From Nemophila menziesii (lineage: Eukaryota > Streptophyta > Magnoliopsida > Boraginales > Hydrophyllaceae): a stretch of DNA of 64,000 nt. Location of the stretch: positions 186,001-250,000 of the forward strand of contig JARWIR010000031.1 in the NCBI GenBank assembly GCA_029959085.1, written 5' to 3'. A program made the position numbers and the translations under genes. Positions 1 through 10,126 of the stretch are shown piece by piece. The stretch's first letter is position 1; every line of letters starts with the position of its first letter. A model generated the notes under the pieces. The model did no database searches, had not been told where the DNA came from, and saw nothing but the letters and a program-made list of their open reading frames with translations.

Positions 1-44
1 CCAACGGATATATTCTTTATGACTTAAACTTTGTGCAGAAAAAC

Positions 45-180
45 CTTCCTTGCGGTGTACCGCACCTCAACGGTTTGATTTTCTAACTCTCTGACGGGCT
101 AGCCTATGCACCGCGCCCTGGTCCGCATTCTTGGTCCGGTGTACCGCGCCTTTCGTCCGGTGTACCGCGCCAAGTAACTT
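45..180. repeat. Fragment of GC-rich palindromic tandem region
   Basis: Several copies of the palindrome GCGGTGTACCGC and its variants (CCGGTGTACCGCGCC, GCACCGCGCC) lie in otherwise AT-rich DNA. The same motif family forms the tandem repeats of elements A, B and G further right, so this is probably a broken-off piece of a related element. No LTR end or coding match was seen beside it. Bases 181-390 show nothing recognisable. Confidence 0.55.
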
Positions 181-390
181 TGAAAGAAAATGACTTAAGC
201 TATGATGCTCGGATCAATAAATCTTCTTCACGAAAGTTGTTGGAAACATCATTCTAAGAAACTTTGAAGTTGATCACTAAAGCTAATTCTCAAAGAACAC
301 AAGGATAAGGTTAAACGTATTTGAATGAGAATTAGTTTCATAACATATAACAATAAAGCTTTGATCTAAATGATAAAGATGTGCTTTTTG

Positions 391-1857
391 ATGAAATAGA
401 GTGCAAGATAGAATATGTATAACAAGAGTAATTAGCACACTAAACACAAGAGGATTTGTCACATTAAAACAACCTATTAAGGGAGGCTATATGCCAACAG
501 TTAGTGATCTTATGTATCATAATGATAGAAAATGGGATGAAACTATTATTAAAGAAGAGTTTGATCCTGAAATCTCTGACATAATACTCAATACATTTAT
601 TCCATATTCAGGAGGTAAAGATATACATTATTGAGATTAAGATTCAAAAGGCATTTATACAGTAAAAAAATGTTATCAAATTCTAAAAGATAAGAAAGAT
701 ACATAAACCACAAAAAAAAGTGATAAGCAAGCTAATTCTTCTCACACCATCAGCCCGGAGATTTGGAAAATGGTATGGAATTTAAAATTAGCACCCAAAA
801 AAAAAATTTCATATGGAGGGTGCTAAAAAACTTGATACCAATAAATGAGAATATCTATAAAAGGAAGGTCCTTAAAACTCTATTATGTGACATCTGTAAC
901 AAAGATGTAGAAACAACAAAACATCTACTTTTAAATTGTGAATGAGCAAGAGTAATATGGTTTGCTTCCCCCTTCAATATACTAACTTGCAACCAAATAT
1001 CCAATAAAATGGATACTTGGATGGTAAATTTAATAGAAAATATGAAAAAACAAACAATAGAGAACCAATTTATAATGGAACAAGTGTGCACTTTGTTATG
1101 GGGTATATGGAAAGCCAGGAATGATAATAAACATAAATTTATCACCTTGGACCCTATGAATGTTATCTGTAAAGCTGGAAAAGAATGGGAGGAATATAAA
1201 AATGCGATTTATCCTAAGGATGTTAACAATATACTGAAGGATAAAAAAGTACAACGTAGTATTCATAATACAACATATGTGGGGTCATTAGAAATAATAA
1301 ACAACTTTGCGAGAAGAAGTGGGTTCCTCCACCTATAAATTTTACTAAAATCAGTTGTGATGCTGCATTTAGTAACAATAGAGCTGCAATTTCATGTGTT
1401 TAAAGGGACTCTTTAGGCAAGGTACTGGATTGCAATGCTTGGGCAATAAAAGCTGATTCTCCAATTGAAGCAGAAGCTCTACGAAGCATGTGTAATTGCT
1501 CGAGATTTGAAAGACTCAGGAGTGATAATTGAGAGTGATTGCCAAGAAGTGGTGCTTCCTTTAGAGAAAAACAAACTTATTTCTATTCCTAAGATTTATA
1601 ATATTATTAAAAGTATTTACTTTATTTCTAAGAAATGTAAACCTATCTTTAGATTGATTAATCAGAATAGGAATAGCTTAGCCGATGGGGTAGCCGACCA
1701 TAAGCTCTCTAGCAACATGAATGGCTTGCAATTTGTTGCGTACCCAAGTAGAATAGCTAAAATTATTAGGAATGAATCCATCCCATCCGGGATTGGAGAA
1801 TTTTGTAATGACTTTGCGGTTTTAATAGAAGTAACTATTGGAACAAAAAAAAAGTAA
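391..1857 (+). pseudogene. Decayed LINE 3' fragment (zf-RVT and RNase H regions)
   Basis: This is the C-terminal part of a plant L1-type LINE ORF2 in several frames. Around 480-630 is the VSDL...W-D...F-P-E-I-S-D-I-I pattern that usually precedes zf-RVT. At 763-1000 is a zf-RVT-like segment with paired cysteines (LLCDIC ... HLLLNCE) cut by TGA at 943-945. At 1317-1460 an RNase H start (ISCDAAF ... SPIEAEAL) has an internal TAA. At 1465-1700 the RNase H end continues in another frame (IESDCQEVV, then NRNSLADGVA). A short A-run near 1845-1854 may be the old poly(A) tail. Endonuclease and reverse transcriptase parts are absent, so it is 5'-truncated and dead. Confidence 0.8.
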
Positions 1858-2698
1858 CACAGAGTCACAATCGCACATGCATATACACACACTTATTAAC
1901 TAATAATCATTAAATATTTACTAAGATGAAAACAAATACACAAATTATACATACAAAACTATATATTTTTGGGAATACACATTAAAATAACCATATCAAT
2001 CCATTTATAGAAGAAACAATTGTAATACAAACCTCAACAAAACAAAAAACCAAGAATGTAAAGTTGTTGAATTTCAAGTTATTATGAATTATTCAATATA
2101 GCTGGTACATATATGATATATATGTGACTATTGCCTAGACTATACATGTTGTAATTTTGACTTTAATTCCTCAAGTGAAGGTTCTTGATCATGATACATC
2201 TAGAGGAGGGTTTTTAATTTATTAAAGAAGAAACATTGCTTCCCGGTGTTTAGTTACAAATTAACAAAAAATATGTAATTTATAAGATATCTTCATTACA
2301 ACCCCACGACAAATTCTCGAAGTCCTATCTGATACTAATAACTTAAATAACTTAAAATTATAGGAATTATCGAGGTATCACCACAACAAAAAGCTTAACC
2401 AATTGTTTGATTTTAACCCTTACCAACTATCTCTCCTTTTCGATGCATTCCCCTATCTCTCTTCTGATCACACACACTCTCTCCTCTCTCTAGAAAAAAA
2501 CTCTTTTTTTTTATTTTAGTGAAAACTCTTCGTCTTCATCTCTAATCTCTACATATCACAACGCACTTGATTAGGATATACCCTAAATTTCCCCTTTTCC
2601 AGTAACACGTGCTCATCCTCTGATGGATCCGTTCTTTTACCTTGTTTACCCATGTTATATATGTGAAGTATTATGTTGAGTCTTTTATTTGACACACC
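1858..2698. other. AT-rich stretch without a recognised gene
   Basis: No convincing coding frame, TIR or LTR terminus was found. The part from about 2400 to 2560 is pyrimidine-rich (repeated CTCTC and TCTCTC runs), as in plant 5' leaders, but no reading frame follows it. Confidence 0.4.
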
Positions 2699-2860
2699 AC
2701 GTGCCATCTTATTCTAATTGGCAGATTTTGGAGCTACGTGGACTTGTCTGGTTCTTTGATTGCTGATGATATAGACGACTAGGATTAATACTTATTGATG
2801 TCTCTTATAAAAGGCGGTCTTTTAGCCTTTGACTCTCTATTTATTCAGTTATGCTTCCTC

Positions 2861-2862
<2 letters not shown>
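2699..2862 (+). promoter_or_regulatory. Candidate plant promoter: CACGTG box and TATAAAAG
   Basis: A CACGTG core (G-box type) lies at about 2699-2704 and ACGTGGAC near 2735. TATAAAAG starts near 2807, about 55 bp before a long CT tract like those common in plant 5' leaders. Reverse element E begins at 3170, so any transcript would run into it. The segment could instead be the U3/R part of an old Copia-type LTR. No downstream reading frame supports a gene. Confidence 0.3.

Positions 2863-2929
<67 letters not shown>
2863..2929. repeat. (CT)n microsatellite
   Basis: This is an uninterrupted CT dinucleotide run of about 67 bp. A reading frame through it gives only Leu-Ser repeats and is not a gene. 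Confidence 0.95.
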
Positions 2930-2935
<6 letters not shown>

Positions 2936-3169
2936 ATTTCTATGAAACCCTTGGTTTCATTTTTCAATAGCTTGTTAGAGTGAATTAGTTTAGATTACAG
3001 TTTATAAAATCTATTAGATTGAATCTTCTGGTTCAATTCTGAGTTGTATTTCAGCGTAGTTGATGTATTAGGAGATTTTTGGAAGAGTTGTAATATTGTG
3101 TAAACTTGAGGGTTTTTTTGTGAGGTGATCAAACTTGTAATCCGAGGTATATAGTGAATTTGTGTCTCT

Positions 3170-5559
3170 TGGTGTGTTATAATATAACATCCCTAAAAAG
3201 GAAAGACATATACCGCTAGTGTACGGGTCGTCCAAGTAATATCCGATAAACGGGATCCGATCTCAGGGACGAAATGGATATGACCTAAAATATTATGCAA
3301 TAAGTGAGGATAATTGATATATGACACGAAAAGTAAATGGATAAATATTTGTTGGTTTTTTTTAAGGACTAAAGTGCAAATAAAGTAAAATACTAATTTA
3401 GCTAATGCAAATAAATAAGATGCAAGTAAAGTAAATATGAGTAGAAGCAAGAATGAGAATGGTTATTGAGTCTCGCCATGGTTTCACCTAAATCTATTTA
3501 ATCAATGCTTTCGTTTAAGGGTTGAATCAGGATGTGGTATTAGTCGGGATTTGAGTTTCTCCTAACCCCCGCCAGGGTGGACTTAGGAGCTATCCTAGGG
3601 TATTACAAAACCCGCCAGGGTGATTATAAGCTACCTTCGAATGTTCAAGTCTTTTACCCAATTGGCTACAAGGTTAATCAAGCCCGTCAGGGTCAATGAC
3701 TTATACCTCGCGTCTATTACCTAGGTCTGTAATTAAACCCCCCTGTCAAGGTGATCACTACACCACTATAATGAATATCTTAATTACTCATTTCTATTTT
3801 TGATTCATGACTTCAAAGACAGTAAATAAATTCATGATAATAGTCAATACTAAGTTACCTAATTCAAGTTAAATCTTTCAATCCCAAATTCGAAAACATT
3901 AATCAAATAAATTTGGGTTCAACCCATTAAAGCGATTCTCACGTTCTTAAAGTATTTAGCTCATAATGGAAATAAAAACTAAATTCAAATAAAAGGAATT
4001 CGTTGTCTCAAATTACAGAATAAAATAAAAGACCCTAATTCAGAATTGACTTCCGGTGGAAGAATGAAGATTCTTCACATTTAGCTCCTTCTTCTGCCTT
4101 CTGCTCTTAACTTTTGCTCTTGAATTTAAGCGTAAAATGAATTGTCTGTAAAATAAAGGTCTAAAGGCCTATTTATAAGAAGCAAATCGGGCTAGTCTAT
4201 TACTAAAGAAAATAAATTAAATATTAAAAATCCCAAATTCAATCTTTTAATTTAAATCCCGTAACTGGTGTGCAACCCTTAGTAAAACGGACGTAACTTC
4301 CTCAAATCAACTCCAACTTGACCCATTCCAGTTACTAAATCTTCCTAACTTAACAAGGAATAATCTTTATTTTACGACCCAAAGGCTGAATCAATGTTTA
4401 AGTCGCTCAAAATCAGCAATTAATATCAGCCTTCCAGATTTGCAGCTTTCCTAGTCAACTCTTCGGGATATCTTTTCTCGCCTTTGACTCCTCTACTCAA
4501 TCTAAGACTTGAATTCTCGATTCTTCTCCTTGTATTGGTGCTACCTAGCAACAATGGACCTACAAACTTTGCACTAAAAACAAACCATTTAACGTGCAAA
4601 AGCTTTAAAAATGAAATATTATAAATCCAAGGAGAGAAAATGAAATATAACGAAAAATCCTAAAAGTCTATCATATTAGTCAAATTATGTTATTACTAGC
4701 GTGTTGTTTTGATTTAGAAAGAAAAAGGCAGAAAGAACAGAAAATTCAGAAATGAAAATAAACAGAAAACCTGTTACTGATCGAGGCTAGGATTGGATCC
4801 TATGTCTGTAAGGTTTATTAGCCACGCACTGGTGTCTTACGTTTTGTAATGGCTTCAACCTCCAGGATACAACGATCAACTCTTCAAATATCAGACACTT
4901 GAAAATATGCAAAACTTCGAACTTCAAATGGCATTTAATCTCTCTCTATTATGTTATTTGTTTGCAAAAAAAATAAAATTGAATGAATGAAATGATTTTT
5001 GGCCAAGTACTTATAGGTGTAGAAGCACCTGTTTAAATCTGACCTGCAACGTTTCAAACATGGAAGACGACGTTTAAGGAAGAAGAGTGTTGTTTTAGAA
5101 AAAATCAGAACGTTATCGTTTTAATTATAACGTTAATTCGTTATACAAAATTATAGTCCAGACCAAGCCAAACCAAGCCAGTCCAAGCCCAAAAGTGGGG
5201 TCCCCCAAGGCCTAACCCTTAGTGCTAAGAACAATATATTAAGTGACTATTATTTTCTTGCTTTTCCGATGTGGGACTTTCACTTGTCCACATAAAAACT
5301 CTTCCTATAACTCACATTTAATACTCAATTTCTCATTCACCTTTCATTTGTTTTACACAAGTGAATACATGAAATTCATTACTGAAGTAAGACGAACAAC
5401 TTCCGTCCTTGTCCCGACCTATAACGAGGTCTGGGACTCACTTAAAAATTGAGCTAAAGTGAGCACTTTCCCTTAGGTAAAGACCCAAATGATAAAAAAT
5501 TATTCACCTAAGAAGATGTCTCCTAAGGGAATATAATTTGAACAAAAAGGGAGACATCA
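3170..5559 (-). mobile_element. LTR of reverse element E (Ty3/Gypsy, C-like), interrupted
   Basis: The plus strand opens with TGGTGTG (complement of an LTR end in CACCA) and closes with GGGAGACATCA at 5559 (complement of TGATGTCTCCC, an LTR start). Right of 5559 lies a reversed polypurine tract and its hairpin, so this is the 3' LTR of a minus-strand element. The 46-bp terminal inverted repeat occupies 5514-5559 with one tip mismatch. At 2390 bp it is about 850 bp longer than its relatives, which fits the insertion noted at roughly 4660-5480. Repeated CCCGCCAGGGT-type motifs lie at 3560-3760. Confidence 0.75.
4660..5480. other. Probable insertion inside LTR E, type unknown
   Basis: Sequence left of about 4640 and right of about 5490 aligns by eye with adjoining parts of LTR C, while the middle does not. 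It includes the complement of TCCCACATCGG near 5265-5275, a motif found in some other plant LTRs. Exact ends and a TSD were not found, so this may be an old LTR or unrelated DNA. The small reading frame near 5243-5452 has no recognisable domain. Confidence 0.35.
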
Positions 5560-5651
5560 AGACCCCAAAGTCAAACCTTTGTCGTCCGGACAAAGTTAAA
5601 TAAAACAATGGTCTAAGGTGAATGCAGAAATGCAGAATCTAGGAAATACAC
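5560..5651 (-). mobile_element. Internal region of E next to its 3' LTR (reversed PPT and hairpin)
   Basis: On the minus strand this reads as the hairpin TTTGTCCGGACGACAAA, then a purine-rich tract ending in TTTGGGGTCT, then the LTR start. The order matches element C. It is cut at 5652 by solo LTR D and continues at 32370. Confidence 0.7.
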
Positions 5652-6940
5652 TGGTGTCGCCTAAGGTGTGATAAAATAATAGAGAAAATAAGTGCAAATA
5701 AACACCCTAGGCTAGCACGGTACTGCAAGTATTACCGGACGCATGCAATTTTTAATGATAAGAGAATTCGTTCTCAGAGACTAAGAATAAATGTGCAAAT
5801 ATCAAGTGCAAATATAAAAGGTAGAATAAATAATACGCAAGAATAAAGAAAAGACAAATAGATTTTTAATTGGTTTTTTAATAAGAATAATTAACAGAAA
5901 AGTAAATACGAGAAAAAAAAAGTATGAGAGTTTAGCTTGAGATATAGCAAGTAATTCCCACTAGCCTTGTTTATTCTAATCATGAAAGGGCGAAATTATG
6001 TCGAATGGCAATAACCAAGTTTCTGAATTCCTCCCTACCCCTGTCAGGGTGGGCAAGGGTGGCGGCCTCACAATCACAAGGGGACTTGAATAGGGTACTC
6101 CTATGCCACTAGGTTCCTAGATGAGACTGACCTTCTAACGATGTTCGGTTGTTAAATCGTACCCTAATGGTTATCTAGTTAGGCAAGCCCGTCAGGATCA
6201 CTACCGCACATACTAGGCGTTTATGTGGTGTTTCAATAATTAGACGCCCCTTCTGGGTGAACATCTAACTACTATTAAGGTAATCCTATGCGTAGGCCTC
6301 CACAAGGAAAACAGACAATAAATCAAAGCACATAAAACAAGAATAAAACATGAATTCAATTTAAATACAATGGTATCCCAAATTAAAAAAATAGATGTAA
6401 AACAAGTCTAAGGTTCATACCCATATGCTAAATCTCAAGCTAAAGTAAATTAATTTATACAAGAAAAGAAAAGAAAACAATTACAAATTTGAAGGCTTGT
6501 GAAGACATGATTTGATGCTTAACTCCTTCCAGACTTCTCTTCTCTTGATGTAGGCTTATTCTTGGCTTAAGGACTAGCCAAGGATGCGTTTCTACTGATT
6601 AAAGGGTGTACTTATAGGGTATAGGAAACCCTGAAACGTTTCTTGGAGTGGAAGACAAGTATTGGACTTCTAGCCCAACTCAAATTCGTAACTCTCAAAT
6701 ATAGAAAAGGTGATAAATTGTTGTTGTTTTGTTTTGGCCGTAACTTCTTGAATATAGCTACGATTGACGTGTTTTTTATTTCGAAACTGATCGTCTCGGA
6801 AAGCTCTTTAACTTTGCTTTAGACCATTCTTCCAAATTCCCATCCATTTTTGAGTTATGATCAATTTAGTGGACGTAGCTGCTGGAATTCAGATTTATTT
6901 GGCAACTTTATCTTTTCATACTTATCTTTTATTACCTTTA
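5652..6940 (-). mobile_element. Solo LTR D, left part
   Basis: It begins TGGTGTCGCC (complement of GGCGACACCA, the LTR end). The other part is at 32113-32369 and ends GGGGAGACATCA. The pair is flanked by the direct repeat TACAC (5647-5651 and 32370-32374), so this is one solo LTR of about 1546 bp split by composite B. A solo LTR forms when the two LTRs of an element recombine and lose the interior. D sits inside the internal region of E. Confidence 0.85.
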
Positions 6941-8357
6941 TGATGTCTCCTCATTTGTGATGATTTAATATACTTCAGAGACATCATTTTAGGCGTATTT
7001 ATTAGTTTGTAGGTTGATTTGAGCTTAATTTAGTGCACTTTCCTATTTTGAGTCTTGATTTAGTAACATAATATTTTTAGAGCATATTGGGTTTAATTGT
7101 TTATTTAGTGTGAAGCTTTAAAGATAATTATGGAGATTAATTAGAGTCCAAGTCAAAGACTACAATATATGGAAAAAGATAAACATCGAAATTGGAGATA
7201 GAAGGAAACAGAGTTCAATTAGGAAAAGGAAAAGTTGCCTTAAATCTGAATTTCTGCAGCTACGCCTAAATAAGTGGTGATAACTCCAAAACGAAGCCGA
7301 TTTTGGTAAATTCCTTTCATAGGCACGTAGATAAACCTGTGAGGATTCTTTTGGTATATTGTGGAGTAAAAACCGACCATTAACGAAGAAGATATGCTCA
7401 AAACAGTTCAGCAGTAATTATCTTTATTTCCATACGAATTTGAGTTGGGCTTGGAGTCCATTACTTAACCTTTCCTTCAAGAAACGAATTAGGTCAACCT
7501 ATACACTATAAATACAGCCTCTTAAAATTAGAAAATCATCCTTGGCCAGACCCTAAGGCCAAGAGGAAGCTGCAACACAAGAGAAGAAGTCTGGAAGGAG
7601 CAGAACACCATATGTCTCCTTCAACCTTTGATTCTGTAATTCTTTTCTCTTCTTTTCTTTGTATGAATTAAATTCCATTAGCTTGAATTTTAGCATATAT
7701 GTATGAACCCTAGTTTTGATTGACATCTATCTAATTTGGGAAGTCTATGTTTTAAATTGAATTAATGTTTTTATTCTTTGTTTATGTGTTTGGATTTATA
7801 TTCTGTGTTCTTGTGGAACCATGGCCATATAGAATTACCATCTAGTAGTTAGGTCACCATTGACAACGGTGTTTAATTACATGTTTAGCACATAACGTCT
7901 AGTATTCGGTTTAGATCTGACAAATCAACCTAACTAGATAATCACTATGGTTTAGTACATGTTACTATTTACTAATTACGGGAACAGTTTGCTTAGGAAG
8001 CCTTATTGACACAGGTAAATCCTATTTAAAACTACCTAGCGTAATCGGAACCGATTATTGAAATACTACATAATTCACCCTTACATGTTTAGAACGGCGA
8101 AACTAGTGGGGATTACATGCTATTTACTCAAGCTAAACTTTCATACTATTCTCTTTTCTTTTATTTATTTTCTGTCTTTAATTTATTAGTTTAATTTTCC
8201 TTTATTCAAAAACCAAAGAGAAATATCTATTTCTCTTCTTTCTATTTGCGTATTATCTTTCTATCTTTTATATCTGCACTTGATAATTTGCATAAGTTCT
8301 CTCTAACTTTCGTCAGTCTCTGAGGAACGAATCTTCTTATCATTAAAACTTGCATAC
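6941..8357 (+). repeat. LTR1 of composite B, left part
   Basis: It starts TGATGTCTCC with the 46-bp inverted repeat at 6941-6986. A TATAAATA box lies at 7507-7514. It is broken after CTTGCATAC at 8357 by element A and resumes at 18215. The uninterrupted copy near 26340-26453 confirms the break point. Confidence 0.88.
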
Positions 8358-9878
8358 TGATGTCTCCTCATTTGTGATAGATTAATGTTAAGATGAGACA
8401 TCATTTTTAGTGATTTAGAAGTCATAATATCGATTTTCTTGAGAAATAGTGCACTTTCCTATTTTGAATCTTGATTTAGTAAAATAATATTTTTAGAGCA
8501 TATTGGGTTTAATTGTTTATTTAGTGTGTAGCTTTAAAGATAATTATGGAGCTTAATTAGAGTCCAAGTCAAAGATTACAACTTATGGAAAGAGATTTGC
8601 ATGGTAATTGGAGATAAGGAAACAAAAGCTAAAAAGATGGAAAAGGAAAAGCTGCCTAATCTAGGATTCTGCAGTACACGCCTAAAGAAGTGCTATTCTA
8701 CCCAAGAAATAGGCCGATTTTGGTAATTTCCTTTCACAGGTGCAGAGATAATTCTGTTGCGATTCTTTTGGTATCTTATGGAGCTCAAACCGACCAATAA
8801 CGAAGAAGATATACTCAAAACGGTCCAGCAGTGTTTATCTTTATTTTCATACGAATTTGAGTTGAGCTAGAAGTCCAATACCTTACCTCTTCCTCAAGAA
8901 AACGAATTAGGTCTTCTAAACATCTATAAATACACCCTTATATCACTTGTAAAACCATCCTTTCTTAGAAAAACCTTATAATTAATCCTTAGTCATTGTA
9001 GAGAGCAAGATGATGTCTTTTGTAATTTCTTTTAGTTTATTTCCTTCAGGTATGAACTAAACTCCCCATAGCTTGGGTTTTGCATAATGTATAATCTATG
9101 AATTTTAATTCTTCTATCTAAGTTTCTTTGGGAATTATATGTTTTAATTTGATATTAGCTTCTTACTTAATATTTGTTTATGTGTTTTGATTTAATGTCT
9201 TTCCTAGAACTGATCACTTTAGGATTGTTTTAATAGTAGTTAGATGGTCTCCTTGACAGGGTGTTTAACTATTGAACCACCACATAATGTCTAGTGTCGA
9301 TATTAGTTCTGACAAAACATGATTCTAACTAGATAGTCATAGGGTTTGTTTTAACCACCATATCACCAATTGATTGTTGCGATTGCTTAGGGCCTTACTA
9401 GCGTTTGATAACCCTATTCTAAACCACGTCTTGGTTGTGCCGAAGCCCCCTTAGTCACTCTCAAGGTCTAAGGTATGGGAATTTAGAATCCTGACTAAGT
9501 ATACCAAGAGCTAATATTCTTCCTTATTAACTAGATTCATAGATAGAATTAGAAGGATTAGTGCATACTAGCAAAACCTGAGCTATACTTCTCATCTCAT
9601 ATTCTTAATCTTTTACTTTATTGTCTTTATTTTCTTAGTTTTAATTCTCAATTTCGAAAATCTCTTTGCTTTCATTTTCTGTCTTTAATTATTTACTTTT
9701 ACTCGTTATTCCTACTCACGCGATTAAACACACTTAAGTCCCTGAGAACGAACTCAACTTACTAACTAAAACTTGCATACGTCCTGTAGTACTTGCAGTA
9801 CTGTGGCTATCTAGGGTGAGAGTGCGTAGTTTCTTGACTTAATTTTATCTTATTTTTATCACACCCTAGGCAACACCA
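8358..9878 (+). repeat. 5' LTR of element A
   Basis: It runs from TGATGTCTCC to CAACACCA. The terminal inverted repeat spans 8358-8403 (TGATGTCTC ... GAGACATCA). TATAAATA at 8925-8932 is the likely promoter. Near the 3' end is a palindromic box around AGTACTTGCAGTACT. Confidence 0.9.
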
Positions 9879-9884
9879 AGTTTT

Positions 9885-9902
9885 TGGCGCCGCTTCCGGG
9901 GA
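9885..9902 (+). other. Primer binding site of A (tRNA-Asp type)
   Basis: This copy reads TGGCGCCGCTTCCGGGGA. The other elements have TGGCGCCGCTGCCGGGGA, so one base is mutated here. From memory, the complement of the plant tRNA-Asp 3' end is TGGCGCCGTTGCCGGGGA, one base from the family form. It lies 6 bp after the LTR, as usual for minus-strand priming. Confidence 0.8.
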
Positions 9903-10126
9903 CTTGTGTCTCGTTAGCGTGTGGGTTATCTATTTCGAGTAGTAGTTTTTAATTAGTTTTTACTTTTCAGTTTTCAGTTTTTATTTTTCCAGATTTACGC
10001 TTGTGGTTTGCTTTAGTCTTTTCAGGTTTCACAGTGTTTAATTCTTGGCCTCTTTTATCGGAGCCTGAGAGGAGCTTCAGACCTTACAACAAACGAGTTC
10101 GTGAGGAAAGAGCCTTGAGAAGAGTA

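Noticed and set aside
2795..2983. Small frame with a run of Leu-Ser repeats
   Set aside because: It is a translation of the (CT)n microsatellite.
4690..5470. A Cassandra-type TRIM with 5S rRNA sequence
   Set aside because: No 5S rRNA internal-control motifs were found and no LTR pair or TSD could be set.
10001..10126. Upstream extension of the Gag frame of A
   Set aside because: The frame is open but has no ATG; ATG 10127 is the first plausible start.
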